Source of the DNA: Anaerovorax odorimutans
GTDB lineage: Bacteria > Bacillota > Clostridia > Peptostreptococcales > Anaerovoracaceae
Length of the DNA: 64,000 bases
Assembly (NCBI RefSeq): GCF_024459955.1
Contig: NZ_JANFXK010000010.1
Span: 62,001-126,000, forward strand
Direction of reading: 5' to 3'
Of this stretch, positions 59,875-64,000 are shown in pieces. Made by a program: the position numbers and the translations under genes. The notes beneath the pieces were generated by a model. It searched no databases, was not told where the DNA came from, and worked only from the letters and a program-made list of their open reading frames with translations. Each line of letters opens with the position of its first letter. The first letter of the stretch is position 1.

Positions 59875-60999
59875 ATGATTATTGATATTTCTGGTTCTAC
59901 TTTTAAGCACATTTTAAGTGACGAGCGACTGGCTCTACCAATTCGATGGGATGGTTCTGATTTTTCTTTGACTTTGGGGGCTTTATTTAATTCTTATATC
60001 AAAAAATTAGAATCACTTACTAATGAAAAAAATCCCTATTCAAATTGTATTCGTCTGGATGTAAGTAATATAAAAAAAACTTGTGGTCTGTTGACGAGAA
60101 CCTTGAATCATTATTTAAATGGGTTCCCATCAAAAGCTTATGGAACATTTGAACAAGTTATGCGGCGTTTAATGGAACAACCCTTAAATGTTTATCACAA
60201 AAGCATTGTGGAACAGTTTAAGAGATCAGATAGTTATTATGATAGAGATGGCGGCTTACAACTTTTTCGTGTTGCTCGTGTTGATGATAACAGGCCTTAT
60301 AAAAGAGTACGTGTGTTTCATACTCCATATAATCTCAGGTCAAAGGTATCAACAAGCCGATACAGTATAGCCGGATACCCAAGTTTATATTTAGGAACCT
60401 CGTTAAATTTATGCTGTGAAGAAATACATTTGAATTTGCATCAAGATTTTGCGTTAGCATCCCTGTTCAAACTCGAGAGAGATCGTGAATACACAAATAC
60501 TAATATTCGAGTAATTGAGTTGGGTATTAAACCACAGGACTTTGTGGAAATAGAGAGTAATAATAAAAGACACACCTATCGCCAATTATTGGAAGGTGAA
60601 GGCGTTAGAGCTGCTTATTTGCTTTGGTATCCTTTGATTGCTGCCTGTTCTTATATAAGGACAAACAAGAAAGATCCTTTTGCAGCCGAATATATTATCC
60701 CACAGTTGCTAATGCAGTGGGTGCGTAGTGAAATTAGCGCAAATAAAGATGATGAATACGATCAGTTGATTGGAATACGTTATTTTTCCTGCGCATCTGT
60801 TAAAGCTTCCGACATGGGTTTTAACTATGTCTTTCCGACAAGTGGACAACATAAATCTGCTAATCTTCCATACTGCCCTGTTTTGGCCAAATCATTTTCT
60901 CTGACCAAACCCGTGTACATTCATGAATATGACACTATCTATGAATGCGAGCAGCATTTGAGACATTTGGGAGAGTATGATTTTATAAACGCAAAATAG
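59875..60999 (+). CDS. RES-domain protein
   Basis: A 374-residue AT-rich gene product. The C-terminal two-thirds carries the RES fold, with LFRVARV (Arg, about residue 137), AGYPSLYLGTSLNLCCEE (about 165-182, containing the Ser/Glu part) and a later RYFSCASVKA. RES proteins in Xre-RES toxin-antitoxin pairs degrade NAD+, and longer stand-alone forms occur in defence islands. No Xre-like antitoxin gene is beside it. The N-terminal 120 residues may be an additional helical domain. AGGAGG precedes the start. Confidence 0.75.
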   Translation: MIIDISGSTFKHILSDERLALPIRWDGSDFSLTLGALFNSYIKKLESLTNEKNPYSNCIRLDVSNIKKTCGLLTRTLNHYLNGFPSKAYGTFEQVMRRLMEQPLNVYHKSIVEQFKRSDSYYDRDGGLQLFRVARVDDNRPYKRVRVFHTPYNLRSKVSTSRYSIAGYPSLYLGTSLNLCCEEIHLNLHQDFALASLFKLERDREYTNTNIRVIELGIKPQDFVEIESNNKRHTYRQLLEGEGVRAAYLLWYPLIAACSYIRTNKKDPFAAEYIIPQLLMQWVRSEISANKDDEYDQLIGIRYFSCASVKASDMGFNYVFPTSGQHKSANLPYCPVLAKSFSLTKPVYIHEYDTIYECEQHLRHLGEYDFINAK

Positions 61000-61213
61000 T
61001 AACTACGTGACTAAAATAAGAAGTATCTTTACCTAGAAGGATTATAATGATCAAGCAGTAATGACTAAGATTTGTTCCCTATTTTATTAAAGCCTATGGG
61101 TGTTTAGAAAATATTCCACAAATTAATCTTTCCATACGCTATAATGTATGTATGGTATACAAATGGGAGATATTAAGTCTATTAGATCCATTTTTAACGG
61201 GTGAGGGAATGGA

Positions 61214-62638
61214 ATGAATTTCAGGAATATGACAATTGAAGGTATGTGTACGACTACGGAGCGACAGCAGTTTGACCGGAAGAGTGCAAGGATTGAAGCC
61301 ACAGGGCTTGCTACGCATCTTATTGCTTTTGCTAATGCGGATGGTGGATTACTGGCTATAGGTATTGAAGACAATGGAATAATTACCGGTATTGATGACT
61401 ATACAAAGAATATCAATGAAATTTTTCGCGCTCCGTTTGACTTTTGCAAACCATCTATTCAAGTGACTACGGAAATCGTTGACTGTATTGATAGCTTGGG
61501 AAAACCAAATCATCTGCTATTAATATTTGTCGAGCAAAGTTCAGAGCTGCATACGAATCATAGGGACGAAGCATTTCTTCGTGTAGGAGATAAATCAAAG
61601 AAGCTGAGCTTTGATGAACGTTTACAGCAGTTGTATTCTAAAGGCGCTCGCTATTATGAAAATGAACCGGTTGCAGATTCAGATATTAGCGATATTAACA
61701 TGGAGTTAGTCAAAGAATATTGCGAGAAGATTGGCTATAGAAAATCGCCTGAAGAGTATATAAGAAAGAATAAAACGTTTATGATTTCCCATGGCGGGAA
61801 AGAAGAGATGAGCGGAGCAGCAATTCTGCTTTTCGGAAAAGATCCGCAAAACTTCTTTCCGCGTGCAAGGGTAAGGTTTATACGGTATGAGGGAACCGAG
61901 GCAAAAGTAGGGACGAAAATGAATGTGATCAAGGATAGAATTTTTGTTGGAAGAATTCTTGATGTGACACATGATGCAATCGAGTTTGTGCGCAGTCAGA
62001 TCAAAGAGCATACATATCTGGGTGATGACGGAAGATTTGTAACGGATTCGGAATACCCGGAGTTTGTGTGGAAAGAATTGATTGTTAACGCTGTTGCGCA
62101 TCGAGATTATAGCATTAAGGGAACGGACATCCAAATAAAAATGTTTGATGATCATTTGACGGTAGAAAGCCCGGGGACTCTGCCAGGAACTGTTCGATTG
62201 AACAATATGAGGCAGGTGCATTTTTCCAGAAATCCGAAGATTGCCGAATTGCTTCATGAATATGAATACGTTCGAGAGTTTGGTGAAGGTATAGACCGTA
62301 TGTATGATGAAATGAAGGATGCCGGTTTGCCGGCTCCGGAGTATAAAGTCGAGGCTTTCATGCTATGTGCCACAATTCGTAATGGAGAGAATGTCGGAGA
62401 GAATGTCGGAGAGAATGTCGGAGAGAATGTCGGAGAGAAATTAAGTAATAGGGAAAATATCATTATTTCAATGATGGAAAATAATTCAACGGTAACAATT
62501 GCTGAGCTGGCTGAGAAGATTGGCGTAACAACTCGCACCATAGAAAGAAATATTAAAGAACTGAAGCGTAAAGGTTATATTGCTCGAAGTGGCTCAGACA
62601 CAAAAGGAAGCTGGCTCATTAGGCAGAAATACAGGTAA
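61214..62638 (+). CDS. AlbA_2 / ATP-binding HTH protein
   Basis: A 474-residue protein. Residues 12-120 form an AlbA_2 (schlafen-type) domain with FDRKSA, LIAFANADGGLLAIGIED and VGDKSKKLS. Residues 270-390 resemble the HATPase_c_4 domain (WKELIVNAVAHRDYS, VESPGTLPG, FGEGIDRMYDEM). Residues 410-470 are a winged-helix DNA-binding domain (TIAELAEKIGVTTRTIERNI). Such proteins occur widely in mobile elements as putative regulators. A hinge at about 391-406 is made by a tandem GENV repeat. Confidence 0.85.
   Translation: MNFRNMTIEGMCTTTERQQFDRKSARIEATGLATHLIAFANADGGLLAIGIEDNGIITGIDDYTKNINEIFRAPFDFCKPSIQVTTEIVDCIDSLGKPNHLLLIFVEQSSELHTNHRDEAFLRVGDKSKKLSFDERLQQLYSKGARYYENEPVADSDISDINMELVKEYCEKIGYRKSPEEYIRKNKTFMISHGGKEEMSGAAILLFGKDPQNFFPRARVRFIRYEGTEAKVGTKMNVIKDRIFVGRILDVTHDAIEFVRSQIKEHTYLGDDGRFVTDSEYPEFVWKELIVNAVAHRDYSIKGTDIQIKMFDDHLTVESPGTLPGTVRLNNMRQVHFSRNPKIAELLHEYEYVREFGEGIDRMYDEMKDAGLPAPEYKVEAFMLCATIRNGENVGENVGENVGENVGEKLSNRENIIISMMENNSTVTIAELAEKIGVTTRTIERNIKELKRKGYIARSGSDTKGSWLIRQKYR
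62384..62431 (+). repeat. Four tandem 12-bp repeats inside the AlbA_2-type gene
   Basis: GGAGAGAATGTC is repeated four times without mismatch, then a partial copy (GGAGAGAAA). Each unit encodes GENV, so copy-number change keeps the frame and alters linker length between the ATPase-like and HTH domains. Confidence 0.95.
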
Positions 62639-62688
62639 ATACGGTGATTGTTACAAAACTGCGCTCAGTCAAGCAGCCATATGAAAAA

Positions 62689-62726
62689 TTACCCATATTC
62701 CCTTGTTTTAAGAAGAATATGGGTAA
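62689..62726. terminator. Perfect 12-bp inverted repeat between converging genes
   Basis: TTACCCATATTC (62689-62700) and GAATATGGGTAA (62715-62726) are perfect complements around a 14-nt loop. T-runs are weak. It overlaps the end of the Ltp-like frame and may be a terminator for either side. Confidence 0.45.
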
Positions 62727-63411
62727 CCTTGCAACGGTCTGAGCGGTTCATTTTTTGAAATCTGCCCATTTAGCGGGAAACAATTCAAAACAGACCCCTC
62801 CAAGCCACAGCTTTTATCCATAAAGACGGATTTTCTGTTGACATTTAAATGTTTGATGGCATAATCAGCTTCCTTCTCCGTAAACTTTTCACCGTAATCT
62901 GATGTAAGCTGATCTCTTATGGCTTCGGGAGACATGCTCATCTCATTTTGATACAGCTTTGCCTTTTCTAAAGCATTTTTCTTATAGTCCGCTTCTAAAT
63001 TATCTATGGCATATTGTGCGGCTTCCGCAGAAAACTGTTCGCCATATTCGGATGTAAGCTGATCGTAGAGGCCCGCTTTTGACATGTACATTGTATCAGA
63101 ATACAGTTTTGCTTTATTAAGTGCGGATTTGTATTCTGCTGGGACAGCAGGTTTTGTCTCAGTTGTTTCTTTCGCTTGCGTTTCGGCTTGTGTTGCGTTT
63201 TGAGTTTCATTTGCGCTTTGGCCTGACTCACTGTTTCCGCCAAGAGCGCTGCCGATAACGCCGAGTACAACGATTATGACAATTACGATAAACCACCACC
63301 GTTTATAGAGCGACTTACGGTTTTTTGCCCCACAGGAAGGACATGTCTTTGCGTTTTTTCGATCTCCTGCCCGCAAGATTTGCAGGTGTTCAATTTCGAA
63401 TTACTACTCAT
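62708..63411 (-). pseudogene. Ltp-like (superinfection exclusion) protein gene, frameshifted
   Basis: Reading from an ATG at 63411 behind GGAGGAATT gives MSSNSKLNTCKSCGQEIE. Then the frame is lost at a run of six A (plus-strand T6 at 63354-63359). One extra A restores a single frame that continues KNAKTCPSCGAKN, a membrane helix (WFIVIVIIVVLGVIG), a Gln/Thr linker and two Ltp repeats (YDQLTSEYGEQFSAEAAQYAI and RDQLTSDYGEKFTEKEADYAI). The intact form would be a zinc-ribbon, TM, Ltp protein. Ltp proteins of Streptococcus phages block DNA entry. The end beyond HLNVN does not resemble the family. Confidence 0.7.
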
Positions 63412-63630
63412 AATTCCTCCTAAAAATATAAATAATACTATAACGGTAACGATTGGATAATCCCTAAACCCCTTTAAGCATTCAAATCTCCATAATAATT
63501 GAAAGCTCTCCCCTTAAATTAACTATTTAGGTGTTCAGCGGTTCCCAAGGGCCTTATATAGCCGTTACAGAACACTGCTTCAATCTTACCCCCTCCAATG
63601 GGATATAAACATTTTTTCAATATGCCACTT

Positions 63631-63849
63631 TTAGCCGACCTGTCCAATATGCTCCAATATTTTTACATCATATATCTTATCGTAATTCTGTGCCTCAATA
63701 TACCCGATCTGTCGATCATACTCTTTGCACTGCATATCGCTGCTCAGCCGGGCATTGATAAAAATAGTGTAAGAGTCATCCTCATTTCTGATGGTGAGTC
63801 CGGGCACCGCAGCGGGCAGATCTAAAAGGATCACCTGGATATGCTCCAT
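63631..63849 (-). CDS. Small protein of phage/ICE lysogeny modules, 72 aa
   Basis: A 72-residue soluble protein with the pattern DSYTIFINARLSSDMQCKEYDRQI. This resembles short proteins encoded directly after ImmA/IrrE genes in Clostridia prophages. It starts 4 bp after the stop of the next upstream gene on the minus strand, so the two form an operon. Function unknown. Confidence 0.6.
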   Translation of the reverse strand: MEHIQVILLDLPAAVPGLTIRNEDDSYTIFINARLSSDMQCKEYDRQIGYIEAQNYDKIYDVKILEHIGQVG

Positions 63850-63853
63850 TGTA

Positions 63854-64000
63854 TCACGTTCTTTCTTCTAGTATTTTCAACAGGTCCGAAAGCATGTCCG
63901 CTTCCTTTTCCTGAAATAAGCCGGGCCCGTATTTCTGCTGGTAATATTCCAGAGATTCTTTTAGGAAACTTTCATCAACTTCCAGATATTCAGCCATTTC
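63854..64000 (-). CDS. ImmA/IrrE-type metallopeptidase, C-terminal part
   Basis: The final 48 codons of a minus-strand gene cut by the window edge. The visible end contains EMAEYLEVDESFLKESLEYY and QQKYGPGLF, resembling the C-terminal helix pair of ImmA/IrrE-family proteins encoded beside phage and ICE repressors. The catalytic HEXXH region lies outside the window, so the call rests on this short end and on the context. Confidence 0.5.
   Translation of the reverse strand, partial: EMAEYLEVDESFLKESLEYYQQKYGPGLFQEKEADMLSDLLKILEERT

Noticed and set aside
62384-62440. Possible CRISPR array
   Set aside because: The unit is 12 bp with no spacers and lies within a coding frame, so it is a simple tandem repeat.
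59756-64000. Second copy of the ssrA 3' end as attachment site
   Set aside because: I looked for a repeat of the TTCGATTCTCGCC...ACCA end downstream and found none within the window, so no att site is annotated.

Overview
The window looks like chromosome of an anaerobic, moderate-GC Firmicute of the class Clostridia. Supporting signs are strong AAGGAGG ribosome binding sites, a BceRS-BceAB type module, a Gram-positive style LexA box in front of uvrBA, a molybdate transporter next to a molybdopterin-binding protein, and sigma-54 promoters driven by a PAS-containing activator beside amino-acid-type transporters and dehydrogenases. An Eubacteriales amino-acid fermenter would fit, but the genus cannot be fixed from the sequence. 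No rRNA, tRNA, CRISPR array or transposase was seen.

Layout. 0-4 kb: a VanZ-like membrane protein, a 908-residue secreted surface protein and a small unknown. 4-9.1 kb: rlmN, modABC, a MoeA-like protein and a P-loop protein. 9.1-12.6 kb: a tightly packed EamA exporter, NUDIX hydrolase, nitrilase-family amidase and BMP-type lipoprotein. 12.7-14.2 kb: an ECF sigma factor with its probable membrane anti-sigma partner. 14.2-15.7 kb: citrate synthase on the minus strand. 15.8-22.9 kb: a cytoplasmic hybrid histidine kinase followed by a complete BceRS-BceAB peptide-sensing and detoxification set with a visible BceR-type box. 23-29 kb: an MFS transporter, a secreted basic protein and a very large hybrid kinase with an N-terminal SnoaL-like domain. 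29-35.7 kb: uvrBA, with an AT-rich RhuM-family gene and a 49-residue membrane peptide lodged between two diverged copies of an SOS promoter segment.

36-46 kb holds the most coherent unusual system. A sigma-54 enhancer-binding protein lies between two sigma-54 promoters, each preceded by a cluster of GTTGC-N6-GCAAC inverted repeats. The promoters drive (1) an unknown protein, a sodium:solute symporter with a small two-TM partner, an amidohydrolase and the activator itself, and (2) an NhaC-type antiporter and two saccharopine-dehydrogenase-like enzymes. This looks like an inducible uptake and catabolic regulon for an amino-acid-like or opine-like compound. An EamA transporter and nicotinate phosphoribosyltransferase follow.

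48.8-53.5 kb is a sigma-70 operon with a structured leader. It encodes two carboxyltransferase subunits that read more like the split CT domain of urea carboxylase than ordinary PxpB/PxpC, plus PxpA, a 71-residue biotin carrier, a DUF1097-like membrane protein and a SARP-like response regulator. No biotin carboxylase is in the window. 53.5-59.8 kb holds class II aldolase, several small proteins, an RluA-type pseudouridine synthase, three consecutive type I signal peptidases (the first without its catalytic Ser and Lys), smpB and ssrA (tmRNA).

From ssrA to the right edge (59.8-64 kb) the DNA is AT-rich and accessory in character: a RES-domain protein, an AlbA_2-type regulator with a 12-bp tandem repeat, a frameshifted Ltp-like superinfection-exclusion gene, and the start of an ImmA/IrrE-type lysogeny module. 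This suggests one end of a prophage or integrative element near the tmRNA gene.
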